A stretch of 64,000 nt of DNA, from the NCBI RefSeq assembly GCF_000621845.1, contig NZ_KK211355.1:271603-335602 (forward strand), written 5' to 3'. A program made the position numbers and the translations under genes. The notes below the pieces were generated by a model. It saw only the letters and a list, made by a program, of their open reading frames with translations, ran no database searches and had not been told where the DNA came from. Positions within the stretch are counted from its first letter, which is position 1, and each line of letters starts with the position of its first letter. This document shows, in pieces, positions 1 to 7,411 of the stretch. This DNA comes from Ruminococcus flavefaciens MA2007. Its GTDB lineage: Bacteria; Bacillota; Clostridia; Oscillospirales; Ruminococcaceae.

Positions 1-59
1 TTCGGCTAACGATCCTGATGAATGTGAGCGAGTTTACGAGCGGCAACGTGGCAAGCGGT

Positions 60-76
60 CGAGCTGGCACAGCTCG
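60..76 (+). terminator. Short hairpin at window edge, possible terminator
   Basis: A perfect 7-bp inverted repeat (CGAGCTG, GCA loop, CAGCTCG) is followed by only three T residues. It could end a gene lying left of the window, but the T-tract is weak. Positions 1-59 show no supported gene. Confidence 0.3.
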
Positions 77-100
77 TTTGTGAAAAATGTTGTTTTTGGC

Positions 101-129
101 TTGACAAATCTGCGGTTTTATTGTATATT
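101..129 (+). promoter_or_regulatory. SigA-type promoter of the first GH9 gene
   Basis: TTGACA (101-106) and TATATT (124-129) are separated by 17 bp. Transcription would begin near 136, which places the promoter inside the longer open frame from 80 and supports translation from the ATG at 194. Confidence 0.85.
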
Positions 130-193
130 TAAGGTGTATAGGTGTGGTGTGATACCATATCTGAAAATATTTAATACGAGAGGGGTATTAAAA

Positions 194-2749
194 ATGATAA
201 TCAAAAAAATCACGGCGGCAGCTTCTGCACTTGCCATGTCTATGGGTATGCTCTCATACGCTCCCACAGCAGGTCAGCAGGACGCAGCTTCCACAGCAAA
301 GGCGGCTTCAAGCTACAACTACGCTGAGGCTCTCCAGAAGTCGATGTTCTTCTACGAAGTACAGCAGTCAGGCAAGCTCCCCGAATGGAACCAGGTACCG
401 TGGCGCGCAGATTCCATGGTGGACGAGGACGGCAAAGAGACTGATGTTGTTCCCGGCGGCTGGTTCGATGCAGGCGACCACTTCAAGTTCTGCCTTACAA
501 ATGCTTACTCGGCTTCTATGCTGGGCTGGGGCTACATCGAGTATGAGGACGCTGTTAAAAAGGCCGGTCTTGACGACCTCTACCGTAAGAACCTCCAGTG
601 GGGACTCGACTACGTTATGGGCTGCGACAAGGGCGGCGGAAGCGTAGTAGGAACTATCGGCGACTTCACAGGCGGCTCTACCGACCATAACATCTGGTGC
701 AGCGCTGAGGTATACCTCCGCAAGCATCATCTTAACAACGGCGACTGGGAGCGTCCTTATGACGTTATCAAGAATGCTTCCGTAGCAGGCCTTTCGGCAG
801 CAGCACTTGCAGAGGGCTATATCATATTCAAGGACAGCGATCCCGACAAGGCTGCCCAGTACCTCAAGCACGCAAAGGATCTCTTTGAGGGAGCTGACAA
901 GATCAGAGCCTGCAAGGATATCGGCGGCATGAGCGGAATGTACAAAACAGAATCATGGATCGACGACTGTATGTTCGCAGCTCTGTGGCTCTACAAGGCT
1001 ACAGGCGACAAGGCTTATCTTGACAAGGTTGAAAAGGACTATATCCCCAACTTCCCGCTTGAAGAGCAGTCTACTGCAAGAAAGTATACATGGGGACTCT
1101 GCTGGGACGATACTTCACAGGGCGCTGCATTCCTCTATGCTCAGATAACACAGGATCAGGAGTGGATCGACCACTGCGCACGTCACCTCAAATACTGGAT
1201 GGGCGAGGACGAGAAGAAGCTCCAGTCCATAACTCCGAAGGGACTTTCATGGCTGTTCCAGTGGGGCTGCCTCCGTCATGCAACAACAACTGCGTTCCTT
1301 GCAAAGCTGGGCTCTGATACAATATTCAAGGGCACTGCAAATGAGAGCAAGTTCGACAAATGGGGCGACTCACAGATGAACTACTGCTTCGGCGATAATG
1401 AAATGGGACTCAGCTATGTTCTCGGCATGGGTGAGAAAAGCCCTACAGCTATCCACCACAGAACAACTTCGGGCGTTCACGATGACCACTGGAATGACCT
1501 CGGTCAGAAGTCAAGCGGCACCGAGGGCTGGCAGACTGAGTATGCTCATACTCTCTACGGCGCACTTATCGGCGGTCCTGACAGCAAGGGCAACTACGGC
1601 GACTACAAGGTAGCAGATTACCAGTACACAGAGGTAGCTATCGACTACAACGCAGGCTATACAGCTTGTCTCTGTGCTATGATAGACGATTACGGCGGAA
1701 CTCCGCTTGCAGACTTCCCGCCTGCTGAGATGCCCAAGTGGGCTGAGTGGGAGGTAGCTGCTGTAGTAAATGGAACAGCAGGTACTACATATACCGAGAT
1801 AAAGGCTTGGGCTATGAACCACACAGCTTGGCCTGCAAGAGTTGCCAAGGATGTTGAGTACAGATACTTCTTCGATGTATCTGAGGTCATCGATGCAGGT
1901 CTCTCGATTGACGATATCAAGGTAGAGGGCAAGTCACAGCAGTACGAGAGCGGTCAGGGACACGCTACAGTTACAGGTCCTCACAAGTATGAGGGCGATC
2001 CTACAGGCAATACATACTATGCAAGCATAAAGTTCGACGACGGCAGAGCTATCCAGCCTACAGGTCAGAGCGAGCACAGAGACGAGGTACAGTTCAGGAT
2101 CTCTATTCCTGACGCAGTAGACGGCAAGTCCACAGCAGGCGCTTGGGATACATCAAACGACTGGTCATACCTCGGCGGTCTTGCAAAGGCTACAGACCTC
2201 AAGAAGGCTGATTCTCTCAACGAGCATATGCCTATGTACGTTGACGGCGTTATCGCATGGGGCGAGGAGCCTGACGGCACTAAGTTTGTAGCTAAGCCGT
2301 GCACAAAAGGCAGTGGGAGTAGTACACCAGCAACAGGTACAACAACCACAGCTCCAAAGCCAACAACAACCACAACAACCTCAGTTACAACAACAACTTC
2401 AACTGCAACTACAACAGGCAGCACAACAACTGCTACAACAACTAAACCGGATCCTACTGAGGGTACAACAACTTCAATAAACCAGGGAGGAAACAGCGTT
2501 TCCAAGTGGGGCGACGCTAACTGCGACAAGGGCGTTGACCTTGCAGACGCTGTTATCATCATGCAGGCTCTGGCTAATCCGAATAAGTACGGCACAAGCG
2601 GTACCGATGAGCACCACATCACGGAGCAGGGTACTATAAACGGCGACGTTTATGAGAACGGCTCGGGCATCACTTCTGCTGACGCTCTGAGCATTCAGAG
2701 ATATCTTCTCCACCTCATCGACACGCTTCCCGAAAGCTACAAAAAGTAA
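194..2749 (+). CDS. Secreted GH9 endoglucanase with CBM3c-like module and dockerin
   Basis: An 851-residue cellulosomal cellulase that should hydrolyse beta-1,4-glucan outside the cell. In order: a signal peptide (about 1-37), a GH9 catalytic domain (about 40-500) with the DAGDH motif (D92, D95), the His-His-Arg site at 421-423 and the catalytic acid E480 in YTEVAIDYNAGY, a CBM3c-like module (about 514-690), a Thr/Pro linker (about 700-765) and a C-terminal dockerin (about 770-845). The GH9-CBM3c arrangement is typical of processive endoglucanases (family knowledge). The ATG at 194 follows an AGAGGGG ribosome site and is downstream of the promoter, so it is preferred over the frame's first ATG at 80. 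The dockerin's first calcium loop, DANCDKGVDLAD, is intact. Confidence 0.95.
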   Translation: MIIKKITAAASALAMSMGMLSYAPTAGQQDAASTAKAASSYNYAEALQKSMFFYEVQQSGKLPEWNQVPWRADSMVDEDGKETDVVPGGWFDAGDHFKFCLTNAYSASMLGWGYIEYEDAVKKAGLDDLYRKNLQWGLDYVMGCDKGGGSVVGTIGDFTGGSTDHNIWCSAEVYLRKHHLNNGDWERPYDVIKNASVAGLSAAALAEGYIIFKDSDPDKAAQYLKHAKDLFEGADKIRACKDIGGMSGMYKTESWIDDCMFAALWLYKATGDKAYLDKVEKDYIPNFPLEEQSTARKYTWGLCWDDTSQGAAFLYAQITQDQEWIDHCARHLKYWMGEDEKKLQSITPKGLSWLFQWGCLRHATTTAFLAKLGSDTIFKGTANESKFDKWGDSQMNYCFGDNEMGLSYVLGMGEKSPTAIHHRTTSGVHDDHWNDLGQKSSGTEGWQTEYAHTLYGALIGGPDSKGNYGDYKVADYQYTEVAIDYNAGYTACLCAMIDDYGGTPLADFPPAEMPKWAEWEVAAVVNGTAGTTYTEIKAWAMNHTAWPARVAKDVEYRYFFDVSEVIDAGLSIDDIKVEGKSQQYESGQGHATVTGPHKYEGDPTGNTYYASIKFDDGRAIQPTGQSEHRDEVQFRISIPDAVDGKSTAGAWDTSNDWSYLGGLAKATDLKKADSLNEHMPMYVDGVIAWGEEPDGTKFVAKPCTKGSGSSTPATGTTTTAPKPTTTTTTSVTTTTSTATTTGSTTTATTTKPDPTEGTTTSINQGGNSVSKWGDANCDKGVDLADAVIIMQALANPNKYGTSGTDEHHITEQGTINGDVYENGSGITSADALSIQRYLLHLIDTLPESYKK

Positions 2750-2807
2750 GCTTCGGAAGCTCGTAAAAGGCAATATAAGAAAAATAATGAATTAATTCAT
2801 ATTTTGG

Positions 2808-2840
2808 AAATAAGAGGGTTTTACAGCCCTCTTATTTCTT
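2808..2840 (+). terminator. Rho-independent terminator after first GH9 gene
   Basis: An 11-bp perfect stem (AAATAAGAGGG at 2808-2818 with CCCTCTTATTT at 2827-2837) is followed by a T-rich run. Confidence 0.85.
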
Positions 2841-2911
2841 TTACCTTTTTGACATTGTACACAAAATTTTCACAATCCCATTAGGGAAATGAACGAAATT
2901 CCAGAAAACTA

Positions 2912-2940
2912 TTTACTTTTTTTTCTCGATATAATATAAT
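2912..2940 (+). promoter_or_regulatory. Promoter of the second GH9 gene
   Basis: TTTACT (2912-2917), 17-bp spacer, TATAAT (2935-2940). An overlapping TATAAT lies at 2930-2935. The expected start near 2947 puts the following stem-loop at the 5' end of the mRNA. Confidence 0.7.
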
Positions 2941-2948
2941 ATGATTGG

Positions 2949-3041
2949 TAAACAGAGGTCGGTGCAAGCTCCGCTCAGGAGGCTCTGTTTAGCCCGTAAT
3001 ACAAGCATATAACCGCAGCGTTTGCACTGACACTGCGTTAT
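2949..3041 (+). ncRNA. Structured 5' leader with possible kissing loops
   Basis: Stem 1 pairs 2949-2957 (TAAACAGAG) with 2983-2991. Stem 2 pairs 3009-3018 with 3033-3041, with one bulged C. The loop of stem 1 carries GTCGGTGCAA (2958-2967), which is complementary over 10 nt with one G-U pair to TTGCACTGAC (3022-3031) in the loop of stem 2. The leader could form a kissing-loop fold or switch to an alternative long helix. It ends about 35 nt before the GH9 start codon. It matches no riboswitch class I recognise. Function is unknown; mRNA stabilisation or ligand-controlled expression are inferences. Confidence 0.5.
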
Positions 3042-3075
3042 AAGTTATATTCAAATTTTCAGGGAGGGTATTCAA

Positions 3076-6000
3076 ATGCACAAGAATGCAAAGAAGCTTA
3101 TTGCCAGCGTAATGTCTATGGCTATGATCATTCCTTCAGCAGCTAATCTGGTTGCTCCTATGAATGCATCAGCTGGTCTGGTCGTTGGTGAGAGCGAATT
3201 CACACACAAGGCACTTCCATGGCACACTTGTGAGTCATCACCTGCTAAGCAGGACTTCAACCTTGAGGACGGTTCATTCCATATAAAGGTTCTCGTTCCA
3301 GAGGGTGCTGACCACGAGAAGTGGGACCTTCAGGTAAGACACAGAAACCTCAACTTCAAGGCTGGCCACGAGTACAAGGTAAGCTGTAAGCTCAAGGGCA
3401 GCAGAGACGGTATGGAGATCTGCTCAAAGATCGGTAATATCGCTGGTACAGAAGAGTATTTCGAGCTCGACGGCGGTTCCAAGGATATGCACATGGGACC
3501 TGATATGGGCGGTCAGTGGCCACAGGCTGCTGTAAAGCTCACAACTGACTGGCAGACATTCGAGGGTACATTCAAGCCTACTAAGGACCTTGAGGCTTGC
3601 GAGTGGTGCTTCCACTATGCAAAGGGTACTAAGTATCAGGGTAATGCTCAGGAAGGCGACGAGATCTGGTTCGACGATCTTGTAATCGACTGCGTAACTT
3701 GTGGCGACAAGGAGCACGGCGAGGGCTGCTGCAACGCTGATCCTAACGAGGGCTACGGCGCTACAACCCGTGACTACAGTGCTAACTTCGACAAGAACCT
3801 CAAGAAGAACGGCAAGACTGTTAACTTCATTTCTGTAAACCAGGTTGGTTATTTCACAAATCTCGCTAAGATCGCTGTTCTCGGCGATAACAAGGGTGAT
3901 ATCCTTCACGGCGCTACAAAGATCAACCTCTCAGGTACATATACATGGGAGCTCGTTGACGCTAAGTCAGGCGACGTTGTTGAGACAGGCGAGACAGGCG
4001 CAGTTACTAAGGATGCTGATTCAGCAGACTCAGTTGCTAAGATCGACTTCTCAAAGGCTAACAAGCCAGGCAGATATTACCTCCGCATCAAGGGCGAGGA
4101 CTGGAGATCATTTGAGTTCAATATCGGCGACGACATCTACACAGACAAGTCACACGATATGCTCAAGAACGCTCTGAACTACTTCTATCAGAACCGTTCA
4201 GGTCTCGATATAGAGGAGAAGTATATTACATCAGGTGATACAAAGACTCTTGCTCACGAAGGTGGTCATAAGACTGATACAGCTTATGTTCAGACAGAGT
4301 GGCACAATGAGTACCTCAAGAACGAAGAGGCTACATCTACATATGCTTCATCCAAGATCACAGCTAACAAGGGCTGGTACGATGCTGGTGACCACGGTAA
4401 ATACGTTGTTAACGGCGGTATCTCTGTATGGACTCTCCTTAATATGTATGAGAGATCTCTGTACAATGAGAAGACTAAGGAAAAGTTCGCTGACGGTTCA
4501 GGCACAGTAAATATCCCTGAGAGCGGCGATTCAAAGAAGATTCCTGATATCATCGACGAGTGTCTCTATGAGCTCGAGTTCATGACAGCTATGAAGGTTG
4601 ACAAGTCCGAGCCTACATGGGGCAGCAAGTGCGCAGGCATGGTTTACCACAAGCTCCACGACCACAAGTGGACAGGTCTTGCTACAAAGCCTTGGGACTA
4701 CTCAGGCGAGAAGCTCGAGGACGGTTCAAAGGGCTGGAACACAGAGCGTATCGTTAAGCCTCCAACGCTTGCAGCTACACTGAACTATGCTGCTTGTGCA
4801 GCTCAGGTTGCAAGACTTATCAAGCCTTATGACGCATCAAAGGCTGAGTTCTATCTCCAGGAAGCTAAGGACGCTTATGCAGCAGCTGACAAGAACTGGT
4901 ATGAAGCTTCTAAAACAGAAGAGACAAACAAGACTTCACTCTATGCTCCGTTCAACCAGGCTAAGGGCGGTGGTCCTTACGGTGATAACGAGGTAAGAGA
5001 CGATATGTACTGGGCAGCTTGCGAGATCTTCACATCTTGTAAGGCTCTCGAGGACGGCGACGCTGATACATACCTCACAGCTCTTTCCAAGTATGATAAC
5101 GCTTTCAAGATCCCTGAGAGAATCACTGGCGGTGAGAACCAGACAGGTACATTCTCAGTTCTTAACTGGGGTAATACAGCTTCCGCTGGTTCTATCTCAC
5201 TTCTCCTTAACAACCAGTACCTCACAGCAGATCAGAAGGATACACTGATCACTTCACTCAAGAAGACTGCTGATGCATATATCGCAGAAGAGGAGTCACA
5301 GGGTTACGGTATCCCATACAAGTATGACGGTCCCGGATACACTGATGAGAACAACCTCTCCAAGGATATCATCATCAAGGGCTATGAGTGGGGTTCAAAC
5401 TCAATGGTTATCAACAACCTCATGGCTATTTCTTACGCTTACGATGTAACAGGCGAAGAGAAGTACCTGAACGGTGTTGTTACAGGTATGGACTACCTCC
5501 TCGGCTGTAACCCGCTTTCATTCTCATATGTAACAGGTTACGGTACATACAAGGAGAGAAATCCTCACCACAGATACTGGTCACACGAGCTCGATAAGAC
5601 TCTGCCTATGGCTCCTGACGGAGTTCTCTCAGGCGGTCCTAACGCTGGTCTCCAGGATCCATACGTTCGTGCACTCGGATTCGTTCCCGGCGAGGCTACA
5701 AACCCATCACAGAGATGCTTCGTTGACTCTATCGAAGCTTGGTCAACCAACGAGGTTACAATCAACTGGAACGCTCCTCTTGCTTGGATCGTTGAGTTCC
5801 TCCAGGATAAGGACGAGAAGTACACATACATCGATGGTCAGCCAGATCCAGGTAAGACAACTACAACTACTACTAAGGATCCCGGCACTGTTACAACAAC
5901 CACAACTGTAAGCACACCTGACGTTAAGGCTGACGTTTGGGGCGACGCTAACTGCGACAGCGATGTTGATATGTCAGACGTTGTTCTCATCATGCAGAAC

Positions 6001-6174
6001 CTTGCTAACCCGAACAAGTACGGTCTCAACGGTTCTGATGACAAGCACATCACAGCTAAGGGTCTTGCTAATGCAGACGTTGCTTCACATGGTGACGGCG
6101 TAACAGCTAACGATGCTCTCCGCATCCAGGAGTACCTCCTCAAGAAGGTTTCCACACTCGATCCTACTAAGTAA
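3076..6174 (+). CDS. Secreted GH9 cellulase with CBM4-like module, Ig-like domain and dockerin
   Basis: A 1032-residue multidomain cellulase resembling the CbhA/CelK-type GH9 architecture. A signal peptide (about 1-33) precedes a CBM4/9-like beta-sandwich (about 38-205). An N-terminal Ig-like domain follows (about 250-345, starting VNFISVNQVGYF), then the GH9 domain (about 355-920). Active-site landmarks are DAGDH with D436 and D439, the HHR site at 831-833, and E893 in STNEVTINWNAPL. A short Thr linker leads to a dockerin (about 955-1027) with a complete first calcium loop, DANCDSDVDMSD. The start follows GGGAGG at a good distance. The gene has its own promoter and a structured leader, so it is controlled separately from the upstream GH9. 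Confidence 0.95.
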   Translation: MHKNAKKLIASVMSMAMIIPSAANLVAPMNASAGLVVGESEFTHKALPWHTCESSPAKQDFNLEDGSFHIKVLVPEGADHEKWDLQVRHRNLNFKAGHEYKVSCKLKGSRDGMEICSKIGNIAGTEEYFELDGGSKDMHMGPDMGGQWPQAAVKLTTDWQTFEGTFKPTKDLEACEWCFHYAKGTKYQGNAQEGDEIWFDDLVIDCVTCGDKEHGEGCCNADPNEGYGATTRDYSANFDKNLKKNGKTVNFISVNQVGYFTNLAKIAVLGDNKGDILHGATKINLSGTYTWELVDAKSGDVVETGETGAVTKDADSADSVAKIDFSKANKPGRYYLRIKGEDWRSFEFNIGDDIYTDKSHDMLKNALNYFYQNRSGLDIEEKYITSGDTKTLAHEGGHKTDTAYVQTEWHNEYLKNEEATSTYASSKITANKGWYDAGDHGKYVVNGGISVWTLLNMYERSLYNEKTKEKFADGSGTVNIPESGDSKKIPDIIDECLYELEFMTAMKVDKSEPTWGSKCAGMVYHKLHDHKWTGLATKPWDYSGEKLEDGSKGWNTERIVKPPTLAATLNYAACAAQVARLIKPYDASKAEFYLQEAKDAYAAADKNWYEASKTEETNKTSLYAPFNQAKGGGPYGDNEVRDDMYWAACEIFTSCKALEDGDADTYLTALSKYDNAFKIPERITGGENQTGTFSVLNWGNTASAGSISLLLNNQYLTADQKDTLITSLKKTADAYIAEEESQGYGIPYKYDGPGYTDENNLSKDIIIKGYEWGSNSMVINNLMAISYAYDVTGEEKYLNGVVTGMDYLLGCNPLSFSYVTGYGTYKERNPHHRYWSHELDKTLPMAPDGVLSGGPNAGLQDPYVRALGFVPGEATNPSQRCFVDSIEAWSTNEVTINWNAPLAWIVEFLQDKDEKYTYIDGQPDPGKTTTTTTKDPGTVTTTTTVSTPDVKADVWGDANCDSDVDMSDVVLIMQNLANPNKYGLNGSDDKHITAKGLANADVASHGDGVTANDALRIQEYLLKKVSTLDPTK

Positions 6175-6193
6175 TTAAATTACTTGAATAATC

Positions 6194-6224
6194 AAGAAGC
6201 GGCGATTATCGCCGCTTCTTTTTT
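6194..6224 (+). terminator. Strong terminator after second GH9 gene
   Basis: A perfect 12-bp stem (AAGAAGCGGCGA, 6194-6205; partner 6209-6220) with a TTA loop runs into a T-tract. Confidence 0.92.
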
Positions 6225-6241
6225 GTTTATACGCCCTCCAC

Positions 6242-6270
6242 TTGAAAAGTTAATAAATAAGTGATATAAT
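6242..6270 (+). promoter_or_regulatory. Promoter of the Mbeg1-like/mutS2 pair
   Basis: TTGAAA (6242-6247), 17-bp spacer, TATAAT (6265-6270). Confidence 0.85.
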
Positions 6271-6291
6271 AGTGAGTAGCGCAAATTTATC

Positions 6292-7401
6292 ATGGTTAAA
6301 CTTCTTACAGGGGGCGGTATTCTGGCAAATATTCTTGATTATCTTGACTGGCGCGGCGATGTTCCTTTTTCTGCCGATCCATTCAATGAAATAGACGGAC
6401 TTATTCTTTCTCAGCTGTGCTACGTGAATCTTGACGGCGCAGTTTCAGACAGCTTCGATGAGGAGATATCTATTCCCGACGCTTACCGCAGATACCGACC
6501 TGACCTCATTGATCCGAAATCTACCATACTTACCTTTGAGCAGGATAATCTGCTTTTCAGAAAGCTTGCGGAGTCAAGGCGTTTCCGCGGCACTATGCTG
6601 AGAGGCTATGTCAGCGAGAAGCAGCACGCCGAGGATATGCAGTTCGCAGCTCTGACCTACAGGCTCGGAGACGGCAGCGGCTTTGCGGCATTCCGCGGTA
6701 CTGACGGCTCGGTCATCGGTTGGAAAGAGGACTTCACACTCAGCTATATGCAGATGACCTCGGGACAGGAGAGAGCTATCACATACCTCAATCACGCCTT
6801 TGAGGGCAGCGAATGTCCCATAAGAGTGGGCGGACACTCAAAGGGCGGAAATTCCGCGATATACAGCTCCCTTTTCTGCGATGAGAGCATACGTAAGCGC
6901 ATAACCAATATCTACTCATTCGACGGTCCCGGATTCCGCGATGAGATACTCAATTCCGAGACATACAAGGAAATGCTGCCGAGAATAAGGAGCTTTATAC
7001 CCGAAGCTTCTATCGTGGGAATGCTGCTGGGCAGCGGCTCCGATCCGACGATAGTGAAAAACTCCGCTATCGGTATCAAGCAGCATTATGCCTATAACTG
7101 GGAGCTGAAGCGCAACCGCTTCCTCCTTGCAGACAGGCTGAAAAAGTCGGGAGACGTCATAAACAGAGCCATTTCGGGTATGCTGGACGACCTAAGCGAT
7201 ACCGAAAGACAGATATTCTCCGACGCCCTGTTCGAGATACTCCGTGCTCCCGATAAGGATACGCTGAAGGAGATAGCAAAGCTCAAGTCCTATCCGTCCA
7301 TAATCAAGGCGATATCAAATCTTCGCCCCGAGCAGCAGGCGGTAATGAAAACTGCCTTCAAGAAAATAGCTCAGAACGGAACAGGCGCATTTTTCAAGTA
7401 A
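6292..7401 (+). CDS. Mbeg1-like (DUF2974) alpha/beta-hydrolase family protein
   Basis: A cytoplasmic protein of up to 369 residues resembling the Mbeg1-like/DUF2974 family. The N-terminal NILDYLDWRGDVPF block and the nucleophile elbow GHSKGGN (Ser about 183) are visible, followed by YSFDGPGF. The family is related to lipases, but its substrate is unknown. No signal peptide or membrane segment is seen. The start is uncertain: the ATG at 6292 lacks a ribosome site, whereas AGGGGGCGG lies just before an in-frame ATT (6319) and CTG (6322), close to where relatives begin. The gene is transcribed from the promoter at 6242-6270 and is followed 10 nt later by mutS2, so the two are probably cotranscribed. 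Confidence 0.8.
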   Translation: MVKLLTGGGILANILDYLDWRGDVPFSADPFNEIDGLILSQLCYVNLDGAVSDSFDEEISIPDAYRRYRPDLIDPKSTILTFEQDNLLFRKLAESRRFRGTMLRGYVSEKQHAEDMQFAALTYRLGDGSGFAAFRGTDGSVIGWKEDFTLSYMQMTSGQERAITYLNHAFEGSECPIRVGGHSKGGNSAIYSSLFCDESIRKRITNIYSFDGPGFRDEILNSETYKEMLPRIRSFIPEASIVGMLLGSGSDPTIVKNSAIGIKQHYAYNWELKRNRFLLADRLKKSGDVINRAISGMLDDLSDTERQIFSDALFEILRAPDKDTLKEIAKLKSYPSIIKAISNLRPEQQAVMKTAFKKIAQNGTGAFFK

Positions 7402-7411
7402 AGGATAAAAC

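Noticed and set aside
80..193. Longer N-terminus for the first GH9 protein
   Set aside because: It would be translated from DNA containing the -35 and -10 boxes. The start at 194 gives a normal signal peptide and a ribosome site.
2065..2622. Antisense ORF across the GH9 linker and dockerin
   Set aside because: Its Val-rich composition is the reverse of the Thr-rich linker codons. No ribosome site or family resemblance.
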